A stretch of DNA of 49,037 bases from Bacteroidales bacterium (lineage in GTDB: Bacteria; Bacteroidota; Bacteroidia; Bacteroidales; UBA932). The stretch covers positions 1-49,037 of the forward strand of contig JAGBSL010000017.1 in assembly GCA_017631875.1 (NCBI GenBank), given 5' to 3'. The notes below the pieces were generated by a model, which made no database searches, was not told where the DNA came from, and saw only the letters and a list, made by a program, of their open reading frames with translations. Of the stretch, positions 16,003-24,316 are shown piece by piece. A program made the translations under genes and the position numbers. The first letter of the stretch is position 1; each line of letters begins with the position of its first letter.

Positions 16003-16590
16003 TTACTTATCATTGTTGTGAATCTTTACATTATCGTCAACTTTTGTTTTTGCAATATAAAGATATAATTGTTTATCACACAAGGTTATACGGAAAATTC
16101 TAAAATTACAGCTTTCCTCAAAGAATGATGATAAATGTCGTGCAAAATTAGTAGACAATATTTCCTTCTGGGAATCATTTAAGTAAGGCGTCCTTATAAA
16201 ATATTCTAACCAACGCATAGTAGAATCATTATAATCAATTCCACTATGCTGACTTACATATGTTCCACCATCATATAAAGCAATATATGTATAAGTGTGA
16301 GAGGTATCTTCTTCCCACTCTACAGTTTCCATGAAATTCAAGAGCAAAGACTTTCCCCATGGAAATATCCACCAGCACCATACTTTACCTTCGAGATCCT
16401 TCAAGAGTATCGGTGCCAAATCCTCGTCCAAAGAATCTTCAACAATTTGTTTTTGCTGCATTCTGCTTACATATGGCTGTGAAGCAAAATCATTCACCCA
16501 ATACCTGAAAGCATCCTGGCTATCCTCACTTTGATAGCATCTCAAATAGACATTACCTTTAAATTCTGTTATAAAAGAAAATGTTCCCAT
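16003..16590 (-). CDS. Probable immunity protein of the first RHS toxin
   Basis: 195 residues (MGTFSFITEFKGNVYLRCYQSED...), no signal peptide, no recognised family; rich in aromatic and acidic residues, as many cytoplasmic immunity proteins are. The ATG at 16590 overlaps the RHS stop codon (TGATG). I prefer it to the GTG one codon upstream for that reason. Coupling to the toxin gene and position directly after the RHS C-terminus support an immunity role. The absence of an export signal suggests that the cognate toxin acts in the cytoplasm. Confidence 0.65.
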   Translation of the reverse strand: MGTFSFITEFKGNVYLRCYQSEDSQDAFRYWVNDFASQPYVSRMQQKQIVEDSLDEDLAPILLKDLEGKVWCWWIFPWGKSLLLNFMETVEWEEDTSHTYTYIALYDGGTYVSQHSGIDYNDSTMRWLEYFIRTPYLNDSQKEILSTNFARHLSSFFEESCNFRIFRITLCDKQLYLYIAKTKVDDNVKIHNNDK

Positions 16591-18953
16591 CACCTGTTTC
16601 CTTTTGCATTCTGACTATGATTTTCTCCTCGGAAATCACTCTTGCTTTTCCAATGGTCCATTTGTTTTTTGAGAAAGGCCTCCTGCCTTTTTTCCTCGGG
16701 AGTTTTATTTGGCTTACTCCTCATTTCCTCATATTGTTTTTTGGCGGACTCATATCTTTCTCTAGCAGAAGCTTTCGCTTTTGAGTTAGCATATTGACTG
16801 TTTTTGTTTCCTCCCGAAACATTGCTTTTCCCTCTCTCATACCCCTGTCCCTGATTAGTAGCCGAATTAGCCATCATCATTGCACCTGTCGCAACAGTCG
16901 CAGCTCCAGTCGCTGCTATTTCTGCACCTGCCGCGGCAACGGGTCCGGCAACTACAACTGCGACTCCTGCTGACGTTACTGTCACAGAGACTCCAGCCAC
17001 AGCAAGTGCTCCTCCGCCAGCCATCATGGCCCCTCCTGCCTTAGTCATACTCTCACCGACAGCTAACATCGTCAAGTCAACATCTCTCAACGCCATGTTA
17101 TAGTCTGATGGGTCGTTCGGGGTATATTTATCGCGCAGAGCTCCTGATCCTGGAACTAAATCGGTGAAAAGTCCTATTCCATATCCGACCGCCTTATCCA
17201 ACCAATCCATTCCGTTCATATCAACGTATCGAACTGGATTGTTGTTGCAGAAAGCATAAGGCGACACGCCGTAATACTTCTCCGAGAGAGGATCCGGGGT
17301 CATCCAGCGGCGGAGGGTCGGGCTGTACTGTCTTGCTCCGAAGTCTGTGTAACCTGTGCTGAAGTCCGGGGTCTGGGCTTCCTTGCCGGTGTAGCCGTCT
17401 CTGAGGGTCAGGCCGGCTGGCAGGACTGCTGCCGCCAACGGCTGCGGAGGTGTATTTCCCTGCGGCCTAACCATTACCACAGACTCATCGCCGAAGTCAG
17501 AGTAGTCTGACGCCTTGTACAGCTCGCCTGTCTTGCCGTCGACCACTGCTCTGACACTGCCGAGGTAATCCGTCACATAGAACATCGCTCCCGATGGAGT
17601 CATCAGGCCGCCGCCGAAGGCTGCGCTCTCCAATGTCAATGAACTGCTTGCATTACTGCCGGAACTCTTCCTGTACACGAACGGTCCTCTATACACAAGC
17701 CCCTCACCGCTTCCGCCCAGCGCACTCAGCTTCGTTCCATCCGAAAGATAGGAATAATTCACCAAAGTTGTATCATTCCTGACGATATTTCCTATGAGGT
17801 CAAGGTCATTGTAGGTCATCGACTGTCCTGTCATTCCGTCGAAGGTCATTCGGCCGAGGGCGTCATGGGTGAAGGTCACTGTATCATGCTGCGCCACAGA
17901 GGATGCGGTCAGCGAAATCAGCCTGTCGCCGTCGTATTCATAATCGAATGATACCGCTGAGCCAGGAAGGGTTTCCGAAAGGATGTTGCCGCGTGAGTCG
18001 TATGTATATTCCCTGAAACTTCCCTGGCGTCCGCTCTTCGCGAGACGGCCGGCAGCATCATAGGCATAGCCTTCTGTCCTGCTGTAGACCAATCTTCCAC
18101 CATTTATCCACTTGTCATTCTTCTTTGATATTAGTCCGGAATATTGCGGAACCGTTCCACTCAGCACATCAGACGAATCATATCCTAGAGACTGGATGAA
18201 AAGCGGGGTGTCATCTATACTTACGGAAAGGGTGTCAGTCCAGCCCTGAAGTGTGTATGAGAGAGAAGTTGTGAGTCTCGGGTAGTTCTGCATCAGTGAT
18301 GAGGTTCCGGAAGGACGTCCGAGAGCGTCGTAGCTATGTATGACCTTTGCTGTCTGCGGCGCAGATCCGGAAGGAGTCAGGGTTGCTGTCTCAGACTTCA
18401 GACGTCCGCGCTGGTCATAGGTGTAGTCCACTGAAAGGACATCAATCCTGTTTCCATAGGCGCATGTACTTGTAGATGATGATACTTCACCGGCAAAGTT
18501 ATAGCCCAATTCCTCTATCTGTTCGCTTCCGTCCGTATGTCTTGTCTTCACGACAACCGGTCTTCCTTTCTCGTCATAGGACCATGTGATCCTCGTGTAT
18601 CCGGTCACATCCGAGTCCGGACCGACTACGGCAATGCGTGATTGTGTCTTCTTTCCTTTCGGATTGCTTCCGGTCACTCCTGACGGGTAGACATCATAGG
18701 CATGCTCCTCGAGAAGTCTCCGCTGACCTCCCGGACGGGTCTGCCAGACCCTGGTCACCCTGTTCATCGCATCGTACTCCATCTCCTTCAGGACTCCGTC
18801 ACGCAGGATCGAGACGATCCTGTCCTCGTCGTCGTAGGTGTAGTATTCGCGGACAGAGCCGGGGATGCCCTTCGAGGACATGCGGCCGAGGCTGTCGTAA
18901 TCGTAGCGCCACATGTTCAGGGTGTCGGTTGCAGCGATGCCGCTGCCCTTCAC
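16590..18953 (-). CDS. RHS-repeat protein with C-terminal toxin domain (5'-truncated)
   Basis: 787 residues from the first possible start (GTG at 18953). YD repeats of RHS type (YDYDSLGRMSSKG, YDAMNRVTRVW, YDALGRPSG, YDAAGRLAKSG, HDALGRMTFDG) run to the core-associated block YTDFGARQYSPTLRRWMTPDPLSEKYYGVSPYAFCNNNPV near residue 590. After it come a hydrophobic Ala/Gly/Val-rich segment (about 640-705), a helical Lys/Glu-rich part and the tip FRGENHSQNAKGNR. The GENHS..KG ending is one I associate with Bacteroidetes RHS toxins of unknown activity. RHS shells encapsulate and deliver the tip domain. Here the N-terminal part that would direct export is broken (see 18954-19242), so this copy is probably not secreted as it stands. 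Confidence 0.85.
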   Translation of the reverse strand: MKGSGIAATDTLNMWRYDYDSLGRMSSKGIPGSVREYYTYDDEDRIVSILRDGVLKEMEYDAMNRVTRVWQTRPGGQRRLLEEHAYDVYPSGVTGSNPKGKKTQSRIAVVGPDSDVTGYTRITWSYDEKGRPVVVKTRHTDGSEQIEELGYNFAGEVSSSTSTCAYGNRIDVLSVDYTYDQRGRLKSETATLTPSGSAPQTAKVIHSYDALGRPSGTSSLMQNYPRLTTSLSYTLQGWTDTLSVSIDDTPLFIQSLGYDSSDVLSGTVPQYSGLISKKNDKWINGGRLVYSRTEGYAYDAAGRLAKSGRQGSFREYTYDSRGNILSETLPGSAVSFDYEYDGDRLISLTASSVAQHDTVTFTHDALGRMTFDGMTGQSMTYNDLDLIGNIVRNDTTLVNYSYLSDGTKLSALGGSGEGLVYRGPFVYRKSSGSNASSSLTLESAAFGGGLMTPSGAMFYVTDYLGSVRAVVDGKTGELYKASDYSDFGDESVVMVRPQGNTPPQPLAAAVLPAGLTLRDGYTGKEAQTPDFSTGYTDFGARQYSPTLRRWMTPDPLSEKYYGVSPYAFCNNNPVRYVDMNGMDWLDKAVGYGIGLFTDLVPGSGALRDKYTPNDPSDYNMALRDVDLTMLAVGESMTKAGGAMMAGGGALAVAGVSVTVTSAGVAVVVAGPVAAAGAEIAATGAATVATGAMMMANSATNQGQGYERGKSNVSGGNKNSQYANSKAKASARERYESAKKQYEEMRSKPNKTPEEKRQEAFLKKQMDHWKSKSDFRGENHSQNAKGNR

Positions 18954-19242
18954 GGCACGGAGACGGTCGTGAAGGTCATAGATATAATCAGTATTGCCGT
19001 CATTTCCTACGGAAGTATGGATGGTCTTCCCGAAGTGACACCTATGCCAGGCAGATAGGTATATGTAGTCACATGTGCAGCAGGAAGTGCGTCTCTTAAG
19101 CCGTTAAGCAGATCAAGAAGCGAAGAAGGAAGGTTGTCAATGACCATCAGAGAATCCAATGCCCCAGGTCGGTCTGAGCCGAGAGACCAAGACAGCCTGA
19201 GAATATCATCAACAGTGCTGTCAGAATGTTTTTTCTCTTCAT
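18954..19242 (-). pseudogene. Decayed 5' end of the RHS gene
   Basis: Reading the minus strand from an ATG at 19242 gives a good signal peptide (MKRKNILTALLMIFSGCLGL, then SAQTD) that stops after 31 codons. A second frame then reads GALDSLMVIDNLPSSLLDLL and continues to AAHVTTYTYLPGIGVTSG, where YTYLPGIGVTS is a common RHS phrase. A third frame continues TSVGNDGNTDYIYDLHDRLR straight into the RHS gene at 18953. At least two frameshifts and the loss of most of the N-terminal shell therefore separate the signal peptide from the remaining RHS core. Sequencing or assembly error could explain one shift, but not the missing length. Confidence 0.7.
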
Positions 19243-19430
19243 AAAGATGTAGATAAAGTGTTAAAAATCATCGCAATTTTAGATGATTTTCTTTGGTATA
19301 TTATCATCTTAAGAGAGTGGTTAATATGTTATTAATCAATTATATAACTGAATTATATCTGGCTATTAAGGACTTATGCTGTTTTGATTAGGTTAGACGT
19401 TAATCTTGATGTACACTGTAGGTTATTATA
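19243..19430. other. Intergenic stretch, nothing recognised
   Basis: AT-rich DNA between the decayed RHS start and the terminator of the fimbrillin-type gene. It should hold the old RHS promoter, but no clear -7/-33 pair was found, and I see no gene. Confidence 0.4.
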
Positions 19431-19433
19431 ACA

Positions 19434-19470
19434 AAAGAAAGGTACCGAATCGTGATGTTCGATACCTTTC
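19434..19470 (-). terminator. Terminator of the ROK-GH2-ThiL-fimbrillin operon
   Basis: On the minus strand AAAGGTATCGAA/TTCGGTACCTTT (one mismatch, 8-nt loop) is followed by CTTTTGTTAT. It lies just downstream of the fimbrillin-type gene. Confidence 0.7.
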
Positions 19471-19493
19471 CTTTGTTGGGTTGTGCTATGTTG

Positions 19494-20681
19494 CTATTTC
19501 TTGTCTGACTCTTCGATAGTGACTGTAGTATTCTCACCGTTGAGGGTTACTGTAAGGTCTTTTGTCTGACCGTTACCATTATTGCTGATGATGTAGTTGA
19601 TTGTTGTACCGTTCAACGAAGCGTCGAAGTTGTGATAGTATACGTGATACTGACCCTCTTCACCAATATATCCGGTGATTGTTCCTGGCCAAACTCCAGC
19701 AAGCTGAGTTTCATTGGCATCCCAAGCATAGATGTACTTGTCGTACCAATCGACGGCCTTGTTAACCTTGATTGTTAGCTTGCATGCTGTAAGGACAGGC
19801 TCCTCCGGAAGCACCACTTCCTCGTCATCCTTCTGGCTGAAGTTGAGGTCGTTGTCGGCTACCCAGTCAGAAATCTCAGGTGTGAATGCTGTGTAGATGC
19901 TCTCTGGAGATACAGATACTGTAGCTGTGCTCACCTTACCTGTAGTGAATGTCACCTCCTCTGAAAGAATGAAAGTATACTGCTTTCCTGAAACTGTTGT
20001 GATGGCGAGCTTTGGAGAAGCTGTCTGAGGAGCTACGATAAGCTGCCAAGTGTTCTCTCCGCTCTTATAAGCCTTGATTGTACCTGCTGTACCTGTCGCA
20101 GTAAGATCAGAATGATCTGCAGTGCTGAAAGAAACTGCACCGAGAACATCTGTAAACCATACATCGGCAATTTCCTCCTTAAGCTGATTGTCCACATTCA
20201 CAACAATCTTAGAGAGGGCGTGCTTGAATGGAAGATTCACAGCCTGCTCTGTAGGATATGCCTTAGCTGTAGCAAGAAGAAGGTCAGAAACAGCGTAACC
20301 TACCTTAGCAGACTGGTCTGCATTGACCATGAATGACTGAGTCGCAGCAAAACCCTCCATAGTATTGCTTGCAGGATACATTGCAGTTATAGTAGCCTCA
20401 ACATCAGTGTCCTCATACCACTCATAAGGAACAGAAGAAGTAAACTGTCCGCCTGAGTATGTGAAATGAGCATTATAAAGATAGCACTCAGGGTTGAAGA
20501 TGTTCACTGAAATCTCGTCACCGTTCTCGAAAGATGTGTCTGTCGCTTTAGTGAACTGGTAGAGCGATGCGCTCAGTTTGATCGGCATTTTTTCCGGTGC
20601 CGGCTGCGGTGCTGGCTCCTTTCCGCAGGCCATTGCCATGAGACCTGCCGCTGCAAATAAAAGTAATGTTCTGAATTTCAT
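19494..20681 (-). CDS. Fimbrillin-like lipoprotein with C-terminal starch-binding-like module
   Basis: 395 residues. Start at 20681 chosen because it gives a lipoprotein signal (MKFRTLLLFAAAGLMAMAC, Cys19); the track of codons before it only adds a hydrophilic leader. Residues about 30-270 follow the Bacteroidetes fimbrillin (Mfa/FimA-type) pattern: FENGDEISVNIF, TAMYPASN, DLLLATAKAYPTEQAVNLPFKHALSKI. The C-terminal 90 residues (LTIKVNKAVDWYDKYIYAWD, then AGVWPG) resemble CBM26-type starch-binding modules, which share the Y-x-W-x(n)-WPG pattern. This suggests a glycan-binding surface protein or pilus tip rather than a structural shaft subunit. It is the last gene of a four-gene operon starting with the ROK kinase. 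Confidence 0.75.
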   Translation of the reverse strand: MKFRTLLLFAAAGLMAMACGKEPAPQPAPEKMPIKLSASLYQFTKATDTSFENGDEISVNIFNPECYLYNAHFTYSGGQFTSSVPYEWYEDTDVEATITAMYPASNTMEGFAATQSFMVNADQSAKVGYAVSDLLLATAKAYPTEQAVNLPFKHALSKIVVNVDNQLKEEIADVWFTDVLGAVSFSTADHSDLTATGTAGTIKAYKSGENTWQLIVAPQTASPKLAITTVSGKQYTFILSEEVTFTTGKVSTATVSVSPESIYTAFTPEISDWVADNDLNFSQKDDEEVVLPEEPVLTACKLTIKVNKAVDWYDKYIYAWDANETQLAGVWPGTITGYIGEEGQYHVYYHNFDASLNGTTINYIISNNGNGQTKDLTVTLNGENTTVTIEESDKK

Positions 20682-20691
20682 ATAGTTATCA

Positions 20692-21693
20692 TTAATCATT
20701 ATTCCATCCCTGTGCCTTCATCGGGAGTTCAACTCCGTCAGGCGTTACGACTACAGCACCGACTTCAGGCTTCGCCAGGTGGCCTATGATGTCGAATGTC
20801 TGGAAATCGTGGCGGAATTTGTCGTGCTTGCCGATCGGAATAGTGAAGAGAAGTCTGTAGTCCTCTCCTCCGTTGAGTGCTGCCGAGATAGGGTCTATGT
20901 TCATTTCCTTGCCAACATCGAAGGTTTTACCGGCAAATGGAAGCTTGTCTACGTATACCTTGGCTCCGAGTCCGCTGTCACGCACGAGGCGCTTCACTGC
21001 GTCCGCAAGTCCGCGGGTAACGAGGTAGCCGTGTGACGGCATGATCTCGGTATCCTCCATCTGGCCTATCACGGCAGGGCTGATCTGCGGCTTGAGATAT
21101 GCTCCGACGAGGTTCTTGTATGCCTCAAGGTTTGCCTGATCCTTGCCCTCCTCGAAATTCTTCTTTTCTCTTTCCAGCACCTGGAATCCCATATATGCCG
21201 CTCCCAGGCTGCCTGATACGCATATCAGGTCCATGCTCTTCGCCTCAGGACGGCGCTTTGCCATGAGGAGAGAAGTTTCTCCGGATGATGAAATACTGAT
21301 AGTCAGTCCGTTAGGTGATGGAACAAGGTCAAGGGATACATCCTTGTAACCATGTTCTTTCGCTGCTGAAACTATACCTGCCCATACTTCCTTTATCTGC
21401 TCGAAATCAAGTTTTGCCGAGATTCCGATGCGTACGTCCATTGTCCGCGGATGCGAGAATTCAGCGTAAAGCTCGCCGGTCACCGCGGTCACACACTTGT
21501 ATCCCAGGTGCCTGAGCGGAAAGTATATGAGGTCGAAGTCCATGCCCTCGATGAAAACACGTGACTGAGTGCTTACACAGCTCTTTCCAGAGGTTTCAAA
21601 GAAGCATGTCCTGTATGGTTTGTAAGGGGTGCCTTCGTATAGTCTTGCGATAGCCTCGACTCTACCGAGGTCTGAGAATCTTTCTTCTGCCAT
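20692..21693 (-). CDS. ThiL/AIR-synthase-fold protein lacking catalytic motifs
   Basis: 333 residues (start at ATG 21693; another ATG four codons upstream). It aligns with thiamine-monophosphate kinase along its length: IEGMDFDLIYFPLRHLGYK corresponds to the family's VEGVHFDL..PLKHLGYK, DLICVSGSLGAAYMGFQVLEREK to the central block, ALNGGEDYRLLFTIP to the conserved late block, and the end is KAQGWNND. However, the metal/ATP motifs are absent: no GDDAA near the start, STQSRVFIEG where TTDxLxEG is expected, SLDLVPSPNG where GGDT is expected, and RGLADAVKRL where ISDGL is expected. So it is probably not a working ThiL but a repurposed relative. It lies between a GH2 glycosidase and a fimbrillin-type lipoprotein in a glycan operon. 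Confidence 0.75.
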   Translation of the reverse strand: MAEERFSDLGRVEAIARLYEGTPYKPYRTCFFETSGKSCVSTQSRVFIEGMDFDLIYFPLRHLGYKCVTAVTGELYAEFSHPRTMDVRIGISAKLDFEQIKEVWAGIVSAAKEHGYKDVSLDLVPSPNGLTISISSSGETSLLMAKRRPEAKSMDLICVSGSLGAAYMGFQVLEREKKNFEEGKDQANLEAYKNLVGAYLKPQISPAVIGQMEDTEIMPSHGYLVTRGLADAVKRLVRDSGLGAKVYVDKLPFAGKTFDVGKEMNIDPISAALNGGEDYRLLFTIPIGKHDKFRHDFQTFDIIGHLAKPEVGAVVVTPDGVELPMKAQGWNND

Positions 21694-21721
21694 GGTTTTA
21701 TGCATTAATCAAGATGCAAAA

Positions 21722-24307
21722 TTACAAAATAATCACCTGCTCGGCAACGTTCCAGCCGGAAATGACGAGTTCCGCATCTATGCCGTCGATAATCATGGCA
21801 CCGGTATTCACGGTCAATGTTTCGCCAGGCTGCAGGGTCACGAGGTTGTCGCTCCACAGTGCAGGGAAAATCTCTCCGTTACGATACTTGATGTCCATTC
21901 TGACGAAGAATGCCACCACATCTGACTTGTTCTCAAGTGTAACCTGGTCGCCGTTAACGGATACAGCCACTTCTGCAGGCGCAAGGGTGTCAAGTGCAGA
22001 GAAGTCTGCATAGCTCTCCAACTGCGTCCTCCACCATCTGTATTTGCTCCAGTCGTGCTTGTCCATCACTTCAGCGATGACATATTCGTTCTTTGATACT
22101 ATATTGCCCTTCTTGTCTGTCAAAGTGAGGAAGAGGAACATCACGTCGTTGATGTCCTCGCCCTTCGGATATACCTCAAACAGTTTTACAGAGCTTCCCA
22201 TCGGCATGTCGGCGTCAGAAGAAGCATCGCAGAGGAGCTTTCCGTCAAGACCGTAGGCCTTCATGTGGGCTCTCAGTTGGACATCTTCCTTCTCGTCGTT
22301 TACAGCGTAGAGATAATTGTCCCCATAGTTGTAGATCAGCTGCTGAGGAGCACATCCCTTTCTTACCGACCAGAATCCGGAAGTAGGAACAAGGTACCAG
22401 TCATACATCTGCCAGTAGAGTGAAGGCCATGCGGAGTTGAGCATCCACTGGATCACTCCTGTAGAGCGTGGAACATTGACACGATGTGCCTCGATCATGG
22501 CCCTGGTGCCTTCATAATCGATGAAATGTGCCTTGCGGATGAATTCGTCAAGGTTGTCTGCACCGCCCATGCGCTTTTCTATGACTGTCTTCAGCTCGCT
22601 GAGATCGTGCAGGGCATCGCGTGATGTGGTCGTATGGTAGTCGTATGCTTCACCGACAGGCCAGAGCTGGTCTTCCGGAATCATCTTGAGAATGGTCTCC
22701 TTTACAGGGAACTGCGCTCCGATACCGATTTCTGTATTGAATCCTGTAGCATTGCCCTTTGCCTCTTCGCTGTACCAGTAATACGGAGCCTGCCACTCGT
22801 ATGGTCCCCACATCTTCATGCCGGCAGGGCCGCTGAGCGGGCTCGTAGCTGAGCCTGCATGCACCATGTATGGTCTTGTAGTGTCTGTTTCTGCGAGCAC
22901 ATCGAGGTATTTATGCTCGAGTTCCGGACGAGGAAGCATGTCGCTGGCGGCATACCATCCGATGATTGAAGGGTGGTTGCGGAGCCAGAGCACCTGGTCC
23001 TTGAATGACTCTGCTATGAGGTCCATTTCCTCTTCGGTAGCAATGCAGCCGTATCTGTCGTTAGGTTTTCCTGTGTAGACTTCCCATTCCCACTGGCAGC
23101 TCCAGCCCACGAGTGCGAACACTCCGAGCTTGTCGCAGGTGTCGTATATGTTCTGCGATGTGCCCCATACGTTCTCGAAGCGGATAGTGTTGAGGTTCAT
23201 GTGCTTTACGTACGAAACCTCGATCATGTTTCTTCCGTCAGGATTGCGGAGGAAGATGTCGTCTGTCCAGCCAGCTCCCTTGATGAGAACCTTCTTTCCG
23301 TTGAGGACGAACTGCCTTCCCTTAGTCTCATTGATGTATGAGTCTATCTGTCTTACTCCGAAATCAATCGAATGTGAGTCGGATACCTTGTTGTTTATGA
23401 CAAACGAGAGATCCATGTTGTACATCTCCGGAGTACCGAGGTTGTGGCACCACCACAGGCGCGGATTCTTCATATGGAGCACTTTCGCATCCTCTGAAGT
23501 CACCTTTACTGTCCTGGTTTCTCCTGCTGCAAGGGTCACCGGATATGAGAACTTCTTGCCGTCGAACTTACCGATGAGCTTTCCATTGACCTCAGCGTCG
23601 GAACTGTTGCAGAGAGTTGCCTCTACTGTCAGCCATGCCTCGTCAAGCTCTACGGTGTCTACCTTAGAGGTGATCACGGGATTCTTCATGGACACTGCGT
23701 CGCTGTAGCGGATCCATACAGGACGGAAGATGCCCATGCTTTCGTCTGCAGGTCTCGGGTTCCAGTCCACGAATCCGATATTGAACTCGCCAGGCTGCCA
23801 TCTGTGCACCTTTACAGCAAGCTTGTTCTCTGCTTTGAGAAGGTCAGTAACGTCGTATGAGAACTGACGGAACGGTCCGTAGAGTTCGTCTGATGAGGCT
23901 ACCTGTGTGCCGTTGAGCCATACGTCAGCACGATAGCTGATGCCGTCGAATGCGAGCTCAGCGCGCTGATTGTCTTTAAGCTGAGGCAACTCAAATGTTG
24001 TGATATACCACCAAGGTTCCTCGAACCGGGTGCGGTCTATATCCTTGTAGTTCATTCCGACGAGCACTTCGTCATCGGCTATTGCTCCCATCACCGTGCA
24101 TGGAACGGTTGCCAGGTATCCTAGTTGGCCAAGATCTCCATCGGTGGTCAGTTCCTGTCCGTCAAGTTCTGTCCAGGAAGCCGGCATAAGCCTCCAGGCC
24201 CAGGTTCCGTTCAGCTGGATGTCTTCTGTCTGCGGCTCTGCAGAGGTGCTGCATGCGGAAATGGCTGCAAAAGCGGCAGCGATAGCTAAAATTCTAAAGT
24301 ATTTCAT
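21722..24307 (-). CDS. GH2 lipoprotein, probable exo-beta-glucosaminidase / beta-mannosidase type
   Basis: 861 residues with a lipoprotein signal (MKYFRILAIAAAFAAISAC, Cys19). It has the GH2 plan: N-terminal galactose-binding-like sandwich (DGISYRADVWLNGTQVA near 121-137), immunoglobulin-like domain, TIM barrel (VLIKGAGWTDDIFLR near 340) and C-terminal sandwich domains. The barrel carries ASD456 and FNTE526. In exo-beta-D-glucosaminidase CsxA the acid is an Asp in a GSD motif and the nucleophile is the Glu in FNTE, about 72 residues apart, against 70 here. Most other GH2 enzymes have NE at the acid. Release of terminal beta-linked glucosamine is therefore the best guess; beta-mannoside is the alternative. 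It starts 9 nt after the ROK kinase gene and is followed by the ThiL-like gene. Confidence 0.85.
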   Translation of the reverse strand: MKYFRILAIAAAFAAISACSTSAEPQTEDIQLNGTWAWRLMPASWTELDGQELTTDGDLGQLGYLATVPCTVMGAIADDEVLVGMNYKDIDRTRFEEPWWYITTFELPQLKDNQRAELAFDGISYRADVWLNGTQVASSDELYGPFRQFSYDVTDLLKAENKLAVKVHRWQPGEFNIGFVDWNPRPADESMGIFRPVWIRYSDAVSMKNPVITSKVDTVELDEAWLTVEATLCNSSDAEVNGKLIGKFDGKKFSYPVTLAAGETRTVKVTSEDAKVLHMKNPRLWWCHNLGTPEMYNMDLSFVINNKVSDSHSIDFGVRQIDSYINETKGRQFVLNGKKVLIKGAGWTDDIFLRNPDGRNMIEVSYVKHMNLNTIRFENVWGTSQNIYDTCDKLGVFALVGWSCQWEWEVYTGKPNDRYGCIATEEEMDLIAESFKDQVLWLRNHPSIIGWYAASDMLPRPELEHKYLDVLAETDTTRPYMVHAGSATSPLSGPAGMKMWGPYEWQAPYYWYSEEAKGNATGFNTEIGIGAQFPVKETILKMIPEDQLWPVGEAYDYHTTTSRDALHDLSELKTVIEKRMGGADNLDEFIRKAHFIDYEGTRAMIEAHRVNVPRSTGVIQWMLNSAWPSLYWQMYDWYLVPTSGFWSVRKGCAPQQLIYNYGDNYLYAVNDEKEDVQLRAHMKAYGLDGKLLCDASSDADMPMGSSVKLFEVYPKGEDINDVMFLFLTLTDKKGNIVSKNEYVIAEVMDKHDWSKYRWWRTQLESYADFSALDTLAPAEVAVSVNGDQVTLENKSDVVAFFVRMDIKYRNGEIFPALWSDNLVTLQPGETLTVNTGAMIIDGIDAELVISGWNVAEQVIIL

Positions 24308-24316
24308 ATACTGGTG

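Noticed and set aside
23451..23465. Single ACCACAG-like motif inside the GH2 gene
   Set aside because: Only one unit, no second copy at 10 bp, and far from any promoter.
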